From: Verrucomicrobiales bacterium
GTDB taxonomy: Bacteria > Verrucomicrobiota > Verrucomicrobiia > Limisphaerales > JAFMIX01
DNA: 17,964 nt
Direction of reading: 5' to 3'
Assembly: GCA_017853785.1 (NCBI GenBank)
Contig: JAFMIX010000010.1
Span: forward strand, 1-17,964
Every line of letters starts with the position of its first letter. The first letter of the stretch is position 1. The notes beneath the pieces are model-generated. The model worked only from the letters and a program-made list of their open reading frames with translations. It searched no databases and was not told the origin of the DNA. This document shows, in pieces, positions 1 to 8,104 of the stretch. A program made the translations under genes and the position numbers.

Positions 1-97
1 CGGCGGGCGTCTCCCCGCGTTCCGGCACGGCCCAGATGGCGTAGGGAAAGATGTAATGGCCGTAGTCCGGCTTGTGTTCGGAGAAAAGGAGTTTCAC
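1..97 (-). CDS. N-terminal fragment of an unrecognised protein (runs off the left edge)
   Basis: A reading frame starts with GTG at 97 and stays open for 32 codons to the window edge. The product begins VKLLFSEHKPDYGHYIFPYA, then continues IWAVPERGETPA. It has no signal peptide and is rich in aromatic residues, which suggests a cytosolic enzyme, but I do not recognise the family. The start lies just after the alanine racemase stop (TGA, one TTT codon, then GTG) and in the same frame, so the two genes are very likely co-transcribed and perhaps translationally coupled. No clear Shine-Dalgarno sequence precedes the GTG. The frame fits a real gene because the peptide has a natural composition and continues the operon direction. 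The function cannot be decided from 32 residues. Confidence 0.6.
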   Translation of the reverse strand, partial: MKLLFSEHKPDYGHYIFPYAIWAVPERGETPA

Positions 98-100
98 AAA

Positions 101-1267
101 TCAAATTAAGGCGCGGATGAAACGAGTGTCTCCATTCACCGCCTTGCGGCGCAGGCGCAGGCGCCAGTTGGTCAGCACGTCGTAGCTCACGGAATTCTTC
201 AACTTGGCGATGTCGTGGACCGTGATCTCGTCGTTGCCTTGGCGGCCCATCAGCACGGCTTCATCCCACAACTGCGCCTCGGGGATGGCGGTCACGTCCA
301 CCATGAGCGCGTCCATCGCGATGCCGCCGATGAGCGGGGCACGTTTGCCATGGATGAGCGCGCAGCCGGTGTTGCGCACGCGTGGGAAACCGTCGCCGTA
401 GCCGATGGGCAGCACGGCGATGCGGCGTTCGCTCGGCGCGGTGTAGCGCATCCCGTAGCCGACGACCTCGCCGGGCTTGAGCTTCTGGAGCGAGGCGATT
501 TTCGCCTTCACCGACATCACCGGCTCGATACCTGGAATCTGGCGGCAGACGGTCGAGGGAAAAATGCCGAACATCAGGATGCCAGTGCGCACCATGTCAA
601 AATGCGCGTGCGGCAGGTCAAGGAACCCGCCGCTGTTGCAGGCGTGGCGGAGGGGCACGGAAATTTTTCGCGCGGCGAGCGCGGTGAGAACTTCGTGGAA
701 GCGCGCGAGCTGCAGGTTGGCGAAGGATTTGTCCACTTCGTCGGACTGCGAAAAGTGGGTCATGACGCCTTCGAGCTGAAGGGCATTCTCGGCGACGATC
801 TGTGCGACGAGCGGCAAGGCTTCATCCCAACGCACGCCGTAGCGGCTCATACCGGTGTGGATTTTCAGGTGCACCGGCACGCGCTTGTTTCGGGCGGCCG
901 CGACGCGGGCGAGTTTGCGGATAGTGTGGGGTTCGTTGACGCAGACGGTGAGATCGTGCTCCACGCACCACGGGAGTTCGGCTTCCTGGCGTTCGCCGAG
1001 CAGCAGAAGCGGCGCGGTGATGCCCGCTTCACGCAGTGTCAGGGCTTCCTCGAGCGTGCTCAAGCCGCAGCCCCACGCGCCTTCCTCGATGGCGATGCGG
1101 GCGACATCGAAGGCGCCGTGGCCGTAGGCCTCATCCTTCACAACGGCGAGGAACTTGACGGCGCGCGGCAGGTCGGCGCGGATGAGCTGGAGGTTGCGGC
1201 GCAGCTTGCCGAGATCGATCTCGGTCCAAGCGGGGCGCAGCGGAAAATTGGCGGCAATCAGATTCAT
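101..1267 (-). CDS. alr: Alanine racemase
   Basis: PLP-dependent racemase that interconverts L- and D-alanine in the cytoplasm, supplying D-Ala for peptidoglycan. The 388-residue length is usual for the family. The N-terminal TIM-barrel start is clear (PAWTEIDLGKLRRNL), followed by the PLP-lysine motif AVVKDEAYGHG with Lys44; the residues after the lysine are usually AN or AD, here DE. The second catalytic base, Tyr271, sits in VVGYGMRYT, and Arg227 (MVRTGI) should bind the pyridine nitrogen. PIGYGDGFPR, GGIAMDALMVDV and the C-terminal SYDVLTNWRLRLRR complete the family pattern. The motif usually read K-[IV]-[DEN]-TGMGR appears as KIHTGMSR, with His137, a mild oddity. I start at ATG 1267; an in-frame TTG at 1270 is one codon upstream. 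The gene is followed by a second gene in the same frame. Identification is secure. Confidence 0.96.
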   Translation of the reverse strand: MNLIAANFPLRPAWTEIDLGKLRRNLQLIRADLPRAVKFLAVVKDEAYGHGAFDVARIAIEEGAWGCGLSTLEEALTLREAGITAPLLLLGERQEAELPWCVEHDLTVCVNEPHTIRKLARVAAARNKRVPVHLKIHTGMSRYGVRWDEALPLVAQIVAENALQLEGVMTHFSQSDEVDKSFANLQLARFHEVLTALAARKISVPLRHACNSGGFLDLPHAHFDMVRTGILMFGIFPSTVCRQIPGIEPVMSVKAKIASLQKLKPGEVVGYGMRYTAPSERRIAVLPIGYGDGFPRVRNTGCALIHGKRAPLIGGIAMDALMVDVTAIPEAQLWDEAVLMGRQGNDEITVHDIAKLKNSVSYDVLTNWRLRLRRKAVNGDTRFIRALI

Positions 1268-1437
1268 CAAACGGCGGCTGAAGATAAAACACGAAACAGA
1301 AATTCATTAAAGCTCTAAATCATTTTCGCGGCGAGGGCGGTCAGAAAACCAATGTGGCAACAGTAACCGAAGCCCAAAAAATCCAAAGATACGGCAAAAA
1401 ACCCGGACAAATCAAAAAACAACTAATCCAAGCAGGA
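1268..1437. other. Intergenic leader region between alr and the cytochrome remnant
   Basis: This 170-base stretch is clearly more A/T-rich than its surroundings, with several A-runs between 1374 and 1445. It must hold the divergent start signals for alr (minus) and once held those of the cytochrome gene (plus). I could not find a convincing -35/-10 pair for either and see no gene or structured RNA in it. Confidence 0.4.
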
Positions 1438-1764
1438 ATGTTAAAAATACCTTCTTGTTTATTGGCATCCTCGCCGGCGGCACAGTTCTCGCCATGGCGG
1501 CGGATGGAAGCGCGTTGTGGGAACAGCCTTGTGCCAGTCGCCATGGCAAAGACAGCAAGGCCAGACCAAGCTGGGTCAGAAAGCCGGCGTGAAGGATTAT
1601 TGCGACGCGAAGGTGTCGGCCGGCGGGGGTGACGCGGGGGCGTTCAAGTCCACCAAGGGAGGGCTCGTTGAAGATGGCAAGACCAAGATGAAGCTGTTCG
1701 CTGAAACGAGGAGCGACGACGAAATCAAGGCGACCATCGCCCACTTGCGGACGTTGAAGAGGGG
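1438..1764 (+). pseudogene. Decayed small c-type cytochrome (frameshifted, haem motif broken)
   Basis: Joining three frames reconstructs a class I cytochrome c of about 107 residues. ATG 1438 follows a GGA. After M-L-K the frame shifts by one base in a run of five A (1443-1447); one more A would give MLKNTFLFIGILAGGTVLAM, a signal peptide. The frame then reads AADGSALWEQPCASRHGKDSK, where the haem motif CxxCH (1530-1544) has become C-A-S-R-H by a TGC-to-CGC type change at 1539. A second one-base loss near 1555-1561 restores the family sequence in another frame: GQTKLGQKAGVKDY, then DGKTKMKLFAE (the Met may be the axial ligand) and SDDEIKATIAHLRTLK. The normal stop after LKK is missing, and the frame runs into the 3' end of the convergent PurD-like gene. 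Family members are usually exported electron carriers. Two frameshifts, a lost haem cysteine and a lost stop argue for a dead gene rather than sequencing error. Confidence 0.85.
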
Positions 1765-1766
1765 AT

Positions 1767-3047
1767 TCAACTCCGGCCCGGCGGCCAGAGGCTTTGGCCC
1801 ACATCCGTGCGGTAGTAACTGCCGACGACACGGAGCTTGCGGATATTTGCGTAAGCTTTGGCGATGGCGGCGGGGAGCGTGGGCGCGAGGGCGATGACGT
1901 CGGCGATGCGGTGGCCCGCGGCAAGGAGACTGCCGTCCGGGCCGGGAGCGACCTCGTTCCACCACACATCGCAGTCTGGCTTGCCGCAAACCTCCAGTGG
2001 CAATTGCGGTCCACGCACCTGCGTGAACGGATAGCCGTAGCCCGCGAGCGTCAAAGAGCAGCCAAACTTGATCGCGCCGGGAAAATGCGGCGCGATTTTT
2101 TCGTTCTGGGCGGTGCGGAGCAGCGTCTCGACGGGATTGGCCAGCATCCGCAAAATCATCGGGCCGGAGGTGACGCCGATGCGGATGTTATATTCGATGA
2201 CGTGCCATTTGCCGCCGCGCTTGATTGCGGTGACTTGGAGCGGGCCGTTGAACTTCACCTTGCGCAGCCACGGCCGGAGCGGTTGGATGAGTTCGCGGGC
2301 AAGGCCGTATTTGTCACCGGGGTCGCGTTCAACGAGGCCGCCGAGCGGCGCGCCGGCGATGATGCCTTGGTTGCCGGCGAAGGCGTATTTGTATTCCTGA
2401 TTGGTGACGAGCGAATGGATTTCGCCGCCGCTCACCAGCACGATGTGGCCGGCCTCGGCGCGGCCGAGATACTCCTGGAGAAAAACACCTTCGGCATAAT
2501 TCACGTTGCGCAACCAAGCCTGCGTGTCCGCCATGGTCTCGCAGAGGATCGTGTGGATCGGACTCGTCGGCGAGCAGAGCGGATTCTTGATGACGAACGG
2601 GTGCGGGTGTTTGGCCAAAATGCGCTCGGCCGCGAGCCGATTCTGCGCGACGAAGGCCTTGGGAAAAGGGATTTTGAACTTGGCGCAAAGCTCCCGCGCC
2701 AGGTCGCGCTCGCGCTCGATCTGCATCGCCGGGCCAGTCGGCGAAAAGATCCCCACGCCGGATTTCACCAGGTCTTTGGCCCACGGCTGCAACGCCCAGT
2801 CAATCGACTGCGGGATTACGAGGTCCACGCCGAGCTTCTGGAGCAGCGGCACGGGACTCGGATGCGCCTCGCGTGTGAAGGTCGGCCCGACGAGCGAAGG
2901 GGCGTAGTGGCCGTAGTTGCGCGTGAGATATGTGGAGACTGTCGCCCCGGCGTTGGCCAGCGCGGTGCCGATGCTGTGCGCGAAAGAGCCCACGCCCAAA
3001 ATCAGGACGGAGGCGGGGCGGGCTGAAGCTTTCGGCTGGCGCGACAT
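1767..3047 (-). CDS. PurD-like ATP-grasp protein (phosphoribosylamine-glycine ligase family, divergent)
   Basis: 426 residues with the layout of glycinamide ribonucleotide synthetase, the purine-pathway enzyme joining glycine to phosphoribosylamine with ATP. Residues 13-40 (SVLILGVGSFAHSIGTALA) match the PurD N-terminal nucleotide-fold start, but with SFAHS where PurD has GREHA. The ATP-grasp core spans about 110-300: FVIKNPLCS (151-159), GVFLQEYLGRAEAGH (187-201), and the metal-binding stretch VIEYNIRIG (283-291), which keeps the Glu and Asn. The C-terminal domain ends LLAAGHR, then SYYRTDVGQSL, as in PurD (FRRDIG). Two normally strict PurD motifs are absent: GPNTGGMGAYSP is replaced by AGNQGIIAGAPLGGL, and GDPE after the metal site is GVTS. 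It may therefore be a paralogue with another substrate rather than the housekeeping PurD. It starts 148 bp downstream of the oxidoreductase stop, beyond that gene's terminator, and its stop abuts the convergent cytochrome pseudogene. Family is fairly sure; substrate is uncertain. Confidence 0.8.
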   Translation of the reverse strand: MSRQPKASARPASVLILGVGSFAHSIGTALANAGATVSTYLTRNYGHYAPSLVGPTFTREAHPSPVPLLQKLGVDLVIPQSIDWALQPWAKDLVKSGVGIFSPTGPAMQIERERDLARELCAKFKIPFPKAFVAQNRLAAERILAKHPHPFVIKNPLCSPTSPIHTILCETMADTQAWLRNVNYAEGVFLQEYLGRAEAGHIVLVSGGEIHSLVTNQEYKYAFAGNQGIIAGAPLGGLVERDPGDKYGLARELIQPLRPWLRKVKFNGPLQVTAIKRGGKWHVIEYNIRIGVTSGPMILRMLANPVETLLRTAQNEKIAPHFPGAIKFGCSLTLAGYGYPFTQVRGPQLPLEVCGKPDCDVWWNEVAPGPDGSLLAAGHRIADVIALAPTLPAAIAKAYANIRKLRVVGSYYRTDVGQSLWPPGRS

Positions 3048-3150
3048 GCGCGGCTATTATGAATGGGCGCGAAGCGAATTCAAGGCGCATGCCGCGGCGG
3101 ATGCGGGTCTTTTTTCTCCGGGAGTTGTGCGGCGCGGCGGGGCTGGGCGC

Positions 3151-3178
3151 AAAAAAGGCCGCCATCGCTGGCGGCCTT
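3151..3178 (-). terminator. Intrinsic terminator of the pyruvate oxidoreductase gene
   Basis: A perfect 10-bp inverted repeat (AAGGCCGCCA at 3155-3164, TGGCGGCCTT at 3169-3178) with a 4-base loop. Read on the minus strand, the stem runs directly into TTTTTT (3156-3151). It begins 18 bases after the oxidoreductase stop, so it should uncouple that gene from the PurD-like gene downstream. Confidence 0.9.
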
Positions 3179-3195
3179 CGTGTGAATCGCTAGGC

Positions 3196-6100
3196 TCAGT
3201 TGAGCTTCGCCAGTTCGGCGTTGAGCAGCTCGCGGGTCTTGGTCTGCGCATCGGCGAGGCTGATCTCGCCCTTGTCCACCTTCGCGAGGAAAGCCTTCTG
3301 CGCGAGGTAATCCTTGTTCACCACGCCGGCCTTGCTCTGCAGCATGCGCCACGCCTTGCGGCGTTCCACGGCGAACAGCACCATCTGGCGCGTCACGGCG
3401 AAGTATTTCAACTTGCCCCCGACGTCGGCCTTGATGTAGCAGCCGAAGTTCGGGACGTTCGAGCGGTGGCCGGGCTTGAATATGCGGCGCTGGATGACGT
3501 CGTCCTGCGTGATGAGCTCGAGCATGTCGTCGAGCAGGATGAGTTCGCGGGCCTCCTCTTCCTTGATGGCCTTGACGTGCTTGCGGAAGCGGCCTTCGGT
3601 GATGGCCCAATGCGCCACGGTGAAGTTGTATTCCTCGCCGCTGTCCTTGTATTTCGTGCGCCACCAGTCGCGGTTCACGCTCGGATTGCCCTTGAGGTCG
3701 AACACTTCCTGCATGGTCTCGCCGTTGCGCGGGTTGAACACGAACTCCGGCATCCCGCGCGCGTCGCGGACCATCTTGGCCTGGTCGGCGCTCATGTTGT
3801 CGCCGACGCCGTGTTCGGGTTGGCAGGTGGTGTAAGCCTGGAAGAACGCCGTGCCGCGGTATTCGAGGCCGTCGAGCATCGCCTTGTAAAGTTTCGCGGC
3901 GTTGGCCATCGAGACCTGCGCGACGAACGGCGAGCCATGGCCGCTGGTGAACGCTTCGGCGACGTTCTTCTTCTCGATCAGCTTGCCCTGCGACGCGTGA
4001 CCGAACTGGTTCATGTCGTAGCCGCCGAGCATTGTGGACGAGTCGGAGTTTTGGCCGCCGGTGTTAGAATAGACCTGCGTGTCGAGCATCAGGATCTTGA
4101 TGTTCGGGCGGTTCTGCAACATGACCTTGGAGACATTCTGGAAACCGATGTCGCCCAGCGCGCCGTCGCCACCGACGACCCAGACCTTCGGGAGTTCGCG
4201 GACTTCCTGGTCGGTCATCAACGCGTCTTCGAGATGCGTGAGCGTGAAATAATTCGCTTCGGTCATCACGTCCTCGGTTTTTTCGAGAAGGCAGTCGCAC
4301 AGGCGTTCGGGAGCGACGGAGCGACGCGCGTGATTTTGAATCAGCGATTCGCCGAGCAGCCACGAGATGGTCGAGCCGTCTTGGAACAGCGAGTTCATCC
4401 ACGGATACGGATGCGGATTGGACGGCGGCGTCGAACCGTAGACTGTGTTGCAGCCGGTGCTCGCGCCCATGAACATCACGCTCTGGCCGTTGGCCGCGCG
4501 TCCGTCAATGGACTGGAGCTCCTTGTGATTGAAAGCGTCCTGGCGCATCACGGCGGCGATGGCCTTGATGAGTTGCTCGTCGGTGATCTTGCCGTGCTTC
4601 GCCTCGTAATCCGCGATGCGCAGGGCGGTGTCCTTGTCGTTCTCGCCGCCGAGATTCATGATGACGTGGATGACCGCCTTGCGGAACAGCTGGTATTCGG
4701 CTTCGTTGCGGGCCTTGAGCTGCGCGAGGCGTTCCGCACCGGAATTTTCCAGGTTGGTGGCCTTGCCGCGCAGGCGGTCGGCTTTCTTGTGATACAGCGG
4801 ACGCATGTAGGCTTCGGTCACGGAAGCCAGCGCGCGGAGCACGGACTTCTCACCGCAACCGGCGCACGCGCCGTCGCCGGAGACGAGCGCCTCGTAATTG
4901 CGGCGCACCATCAAGTGATTGCGCAACGCGGCTTCGCGGGAATTCGCGGCGTCGGCGTCGTTGTAGAGGCCGAGGAATTTCTGCGGCGTGTCGGGCAATA
5001 GGCGTGAGAAGATCTGCGCGGTCGTGAGTTCGGCGTTCAAGTCCTCGGTCTCGCGGGTCATGCGCAGCGCATCGTGGTCGCCGCAGACCTGCACACATTC
5101 GCCGCAGCCTTTGCAGAGGTCGCTCACGAAGATGGAGAACAAGCCACCTGCGCCGGCCTGCTTGCCTTCAAGCGAGCGGAAGATGGCGGGGACGTTCGAG
5201 TAGGCGAGCGGCAGCTTGTCAATGATGCTGGTGAATTCCGTCTTGGTCTTGTCGCTGATGGTCGTGAGCGCGGAGACTTCGGCGCGGATGATGTCCTTGA
5301 ACGGCGCATTGGTCTTGGCCTTCACGGACTCGTTCATCTTCACGCGGGCGCGTTCTTCGATGCCCTTCAATTCCGCAGCGAGCTTCGGGCGCTCGGCATT
5401 GTCGGTGACGTAGTAATTCACCGCTGTCTTCAGCACCGTGGCGACGTCCTGGGCGGTGTTCGGCAGCGCCGTGTCGGGGCAGGCGGTGATGCACTCCATG
5501 CACTGCGTGCAGTTCTCGGCAATGTAAACGGGCGTTTCGCGGCGCGCGACATACTTGGACTGTGTCGCGCCCGTACCGGATGCCATCACGCCCAGCGAGG
5601 CAAGCGCACCGGCGGGTTGATGATAACCAAGACCGGCGCGGAATTCCTTGTCGAACGTCGCCATCTTCTGGAACGCGTAACGCGGCGTCTGCTCGGCGGG
5701 CGTGGGGATGCCGCCGCTGCCGCAGCTCGTGCCGCAACCGGCGGTCGGGATGAGCGGGCCAGCGTTGAGCGGCGCGACGGGGGCGTTGCGCATCGAGGAG
5801 CGATCGGGTTCTTCGGGTTTGCCGATCTTGATTTCCTGCACGCGGGAGAAGCCTTCGGTCATGACCGTCATGTTGGACGCAACCACGGCGTCGCCGAAGC
5901 GGGCGAACTTCTTCTGATACTGGTGCAAGACGGTTTCGTGGAACGTCGTTTCGTCGATGTTGTTGTCCTTGAGGAACGGCGACACCTTGAAGAACGCGCC
6001 GAGGAACGAGTTGCCCTGCATGCGCAACTGGAGTTCCGGCTGGCTGGTCGCTTTGCGGGCGATCTCGAAGCCGGGCAGAATGAACACCCGGATGTTGTTG

Positions 6101-7932
6101 TCCTTCACGAACTGGCGATGCTTCGCCGGGATGCGCTGCCACGCGACTTCCGGCGAGTCGCTGGATTCCCAGACGAGCGCGCCGCCCTTCTTGATGCCGT
6201 CGAGCGGATTCGTGTGCGTGAACGCCTTCGGGTCGCAGCAGAGCACGACGTCCACGTGGTTCAGCTCGCAGTTCACCTTGATCTGGTCGCGGGCGACGGT
6301 GAGGTAGTAATTCGTGGGCGCGCCCTTCTTTTCCGAACCGTATTTCGGGTTCGCCATGATGAACAACTGTTCCTTGAGGCGACCGTCGGGCTCAACCACG
6401 TTGGCGCGCTTCTTCAGCAGTTCGCCGAAGTCGCCGATGATTTCGCCGAGATTTTTGCCCGTCGTGATCATGCCCCAGCCGCCGATGGAATGGAAACGCA
6501 CCGCGATGGCTTTGTCGGGCAGCAACGACGGCGTGTCCTTGGAAATCACCGCGTAAGGATGGTCAACGCCGAGGACGAAGAAGGTTTCGCCGTCCGCAGC
6601 GGACTTGCCGTCCTTGCGCTTGGTGGCGCCGGTGGCGAATTCGTAAGCGCCGAGCGTGTGCTCCGGACGGAAATCGCGCGAACCGACGCCGTAAGCGCCA
6701 CGGAACAGGCGCGGGGTTTCGGCGGGCGTGAGTTTCGGGAGCACGCCACCGAACTTGGCGGTTTCGTTGGCCTTGTTGAGCGCCACGCGGATGTCGCGGC
6801 CCAGCGGGTTGTCGCCGGCCAGACCTTCGTCGGTGCGCTCCAAGATGATGACGTTCTTCTTTCCTCGCAGCGCTTCGATGATGGCGGCTTCGGGGAACGG
6901 GCGGATGACGTTGATGTGAATGCTGCCAACCTTGGCGTTGCGCTGGTCGCGCAGGTAATCGCAGGCGGCTTCGATGTTGTCGGCAGCGCAGCCGAGCGAG
7001 ACGAACACGGTATCCGCATCGTCACACTTGTATTGGGAAATTAGCCCGTAATTACGGCCGGTGAGCTTGCCGAAGTCCGCATAAGCGGCTTCGAGGAAGC
7101 CGAGAATGGGTTCGTTGAAATTGTTACGGCGCGCCACGATGCCGTTCATGTGGTGCTCCTGGTTCTGCACCGGGCCGAGCAGCAATGGATTCTTGAGATC
7201 CATCATTTCCGGCACCCGGCGGCGTTTCGGGCCGAAAAGTTCGCGCTGTGCGGGCGTCGGGCAATCAATGATATCGTCCGCTGCACCGAGGTATTCGCGG
7301 AGGAGTTCGGCCTCCGGGGCGAGATAGGTGCGTTCGGAGTGGGTCGTGAGCATGCCGTCCTGGATGTTCATGCCCGGGTTCAAAGCGAGTTCGCAGACGC
7401 GGCGGAGGATGATGGCTTGGTCGGCGGCGTGTTGCGCGTCCTTGGACATCGTCATGATCCAGCCGACATCGAGCGCGCCGTAGATGTCGTCGTGACCGCA
7501 GTGGACGTTCAACGCGTGCTTGGTCAGTGCGCGGGCGCCGACTTCGAGGACCATCGTCGAGAACTTGCCGGGCGCGTGATAATACTGCTCCATCGCGTAG
7601 GCGATGCCCTGGCCGGAGGTGAAATTCACCGCGCGTTTGCCGGATACGGCGAAGGCCGTCGCGCCGCCCTGAGCCGCGTGTTCGCCTTCGGTCTCAACGG
7701 CGACTTTCTGGCCGCCCCAGACGTTCAATTCGCCGGTAGCGTAGGATTGCTGGTAGATTTCCCCGCCTTCGGTCGAAGGGGTGATGGGGTAGAAGATGCC
7801 GCCGTCGGTGATGCGGGTCTCGACCCATTGGGTGACGAGCTGGTTACCGTTGCAGGTGACGCGGATACCCGGGTATTTGGGCGCGCCTGAAGTGGCTTTG
7901 TTTTGTGACTCTTTGGCTGGCTTTTGGCTCAT
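3196..7932 (-). CDS. nifJ: Pyruvate:ferredoxin/flavodoxin oxidoreductase, single-chain, oversized
   Basis: Cytoplasmic thiamine-diphosphate and iron-sulfur enzyme that oxidises pyruvate plus CoA to acetyl-CoA and CO2, reducing ferredoxin or flavodoxin. Domains in order: alpha domain with FYPITPSTEGGE near residue 50 and GARALTKHALNVHCGHDDIY near 135-155, including the Arg expected to contact pyruvate; domain II to about 400; gamma domain with RFHSIGGWGMIT near 485; ferredoxin-type cluster motifs CTQCMECITACP (about 807) and CKGCGECVQVCG (about 937); proximal-cluster CAGCGEK (about 1021); and the TPP motif starting GDGALGDIGF (about 1256) with SNTGGQ after it. AYTTCQPEHG carries the likely fourth proximal-cluster cysteine. 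At 1578 residues it is about 400 longer than the usual 1170-1200. The extra length lies mainly between the two ferredoxin motifs, after the proximal cluster (helical, Lys/Glu-rich) and at the C-terminus. The GCGTSCGSGG stretch near 745 is unusual. It is monocistronic, with its own promoter and terminator. ATG 7932 has no obvious Shine-Dalgarno. Confidence 0.95.
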   Translation of the reverse strand: MSQKPAKESQNKATSGAPKYPGIRVTCNGNQLVTQWVETRITDGGIFYPITPSTEGGEIYQQSYATGELNVWGGQKVAVETEGEHAAQGGATAFAVSGKRAVNFTSGQGIAYAMEQYYHAPGKFSTMVLEVGARALTKHALNVHCGHDDIYGALDVGWIMTMSKDAQHAADQAIILRRVCELALNPGMNIQDGMLTTHSERTYLAPEAELLREYLGAADDIIDCPTPAQRELFGPKRRRVPEMMDLKNPLLLGPVQNQEHHMNGIVARRNNFNEPILGFLEAAYADFGKLTGRNYGLISQYKCDDADTVFVSLGCAADNIEAACDYLRDQRNAKVGSIHINVIRPFPEAAIIEALRGKKNVIILERTDEGLAGDNPLGRDIRVALNKANETAKFGGVLPKLTPAETPRLFRGAYGVGSRDFRPEHTLGAYEFATGATKRKDGKSAADGETFFVLGVDHPYAVISKDTPSLLPDKAIAVRFHSIGGWGMITTGKNLGEIIGDFGELLKKRANVVEPDGRLKEQLFIMANPKYGSEKKGAPTNYYLTVARDQIKVNCELNHVDVVLCCDPKAFTHTNPLDGIKKGGALVWESSDSPEVAWQRIPAKHRQFVKDNNIRVFILPGFEIARKATSQPELQLRMQGNSFLGAFFKVSPFLKDNNIDETTFHETVLHQYQKKFARFGDAVVASNMTVMTEGFSRVQEIKIGKPEEPDRSSMRNAPVAPLNAGPLIPTAGCGTSCGSGGIPTPAEQTPRYAFQKMATFDKEFRAGLGYHQPAGALASLGVMASGTGATQSKYVARRETPVYIAENCTQCMECITACPDTALPNTAQDVATVLKTAVNYYVTDNAERPKLAAELKGIEERARVKMNESVKAKTNAPFKDIIRAEVSALTTISDKTKTEFTSIIDKLPLAYSNVPAIFRSLEGKQAGAGGLFSIFVSDLCKGCGECVQVCGDHDALRMTRETEDLNAELTTAQIFSRLLPDTPQKFLGLYNDADAANSREAALRNHLMVRRNYEALVSGDGACAGCGEKSVLRALASVTEAYMRPLYHKKADRLRGKATNLENSGAERLAQLKARNEAEYQLFRKAVIHVIMNLGGENDKDTALRIADYEAKHGKITDEQLIKAIAAVMRQDAFNHKELQSIDGRAANGQSVMFMGASTGCNTVYGSTPPSNPHPYPWMNSLFQDGSTISWLLGESLIQNHARRSVAPERLCDCLLEKTEDVMTEANYFTLTHLEDALMTDQEVRELPKVWVVGGDGALGDIGFQNVSKVMLQNRPNIKILMLDTQVYSNTGGQNSDSSTMLGGYDMNQFGHASQGKLIEKKNVAEAFTSGHGSPFVAQVSMANAAKLYKAMLDGLEYRGTAFFQAYTTCQPEHGVGDNMSADQAKMVRDARGMPEFVFNPRNGETMQEVFDLKGNPSVNRDWWRTKYKDSGEEYNFTVAHWAITEGRFRKHVKAIKEEEARELILLDDMLELITQDDVIQRRIFKPGHRSNVPNFGCYIKADVGGKLKYFAVTRQMVLFAVERRKAWRMLQSKAGVVNKDYLAQKAFLAKVDKGEISLADAQTKTRELLNAELAKLN

Positions 7933-8004
7933 AAATTCAATGGTTGGGCGCGCAGTTCTTGCCTGGATTTATCGGACAGGATGGTTGTTCCGCTCGCGTC
8001 AGTT

Positions 8005-8033
8005 AATCTAACCGGGGTGCGTGGGGGTGTAAA
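8005..8033 (-). promoter_or_regulatory. Probable sigma70-type promoter for the pyruvate oxidoreductase gene
   Basis: On the minus strand TTTACA (8033-8028, five of six to TTGACA) is followed after exactly 17 bases by TAGATT (8010-8005, four of six to TATAAT). It lies in the 172-bp gap upstream of the gene and predicts a 5' leader of about 65 bases. No regulator operator is evident to me. This is pattern matching only. Confidence 0.5.
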
Positions 8034-8104
8034 GGTTCAAGCGCGGCGGCGGCGGGATAAGCCGGGTTAAAACAGGGCCGGGGCAACTTCAGTTCCGCTG
8101 TCGG

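Noticed and set aside
215..1318. 367-codon plus-strand open frame over alr
   Set aside because: Antisense to a clear alanine racemase; no domain is recognisable in the His/Asp-rich product.
1517..1897. 126-codon plus-strand frame read as an independent gene
   Set aside because: Only its middle matches cytochrome c; its start and the tail after about 1764 are out-of-frame read-through, so it is part of the pseudogene.
1412..2014. 200-codon minus-strand frame across the cytochrome remnant
   Set aside because: It overlaps both the plus-strand cytochrome similarity and the 3' end of the PurD-like gene; the product is low-complexity and unlike any family.
2917..5001. 694-codon plus-strand open frame
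   Set aside because: It lies antisense to the oxidoreductase and PurD-like genes. Its product is Val/Ala/Arg/His-rich with no recognisable domain, typical of a shadow frame in GC-rich DNA.
5074..7044. 656-codon plus-strand open frame
   Set aside because: Antisense to the oxidoreductase with all of its motifs on the other strand; the composition is that of a mirror frame and no start signal is seen.
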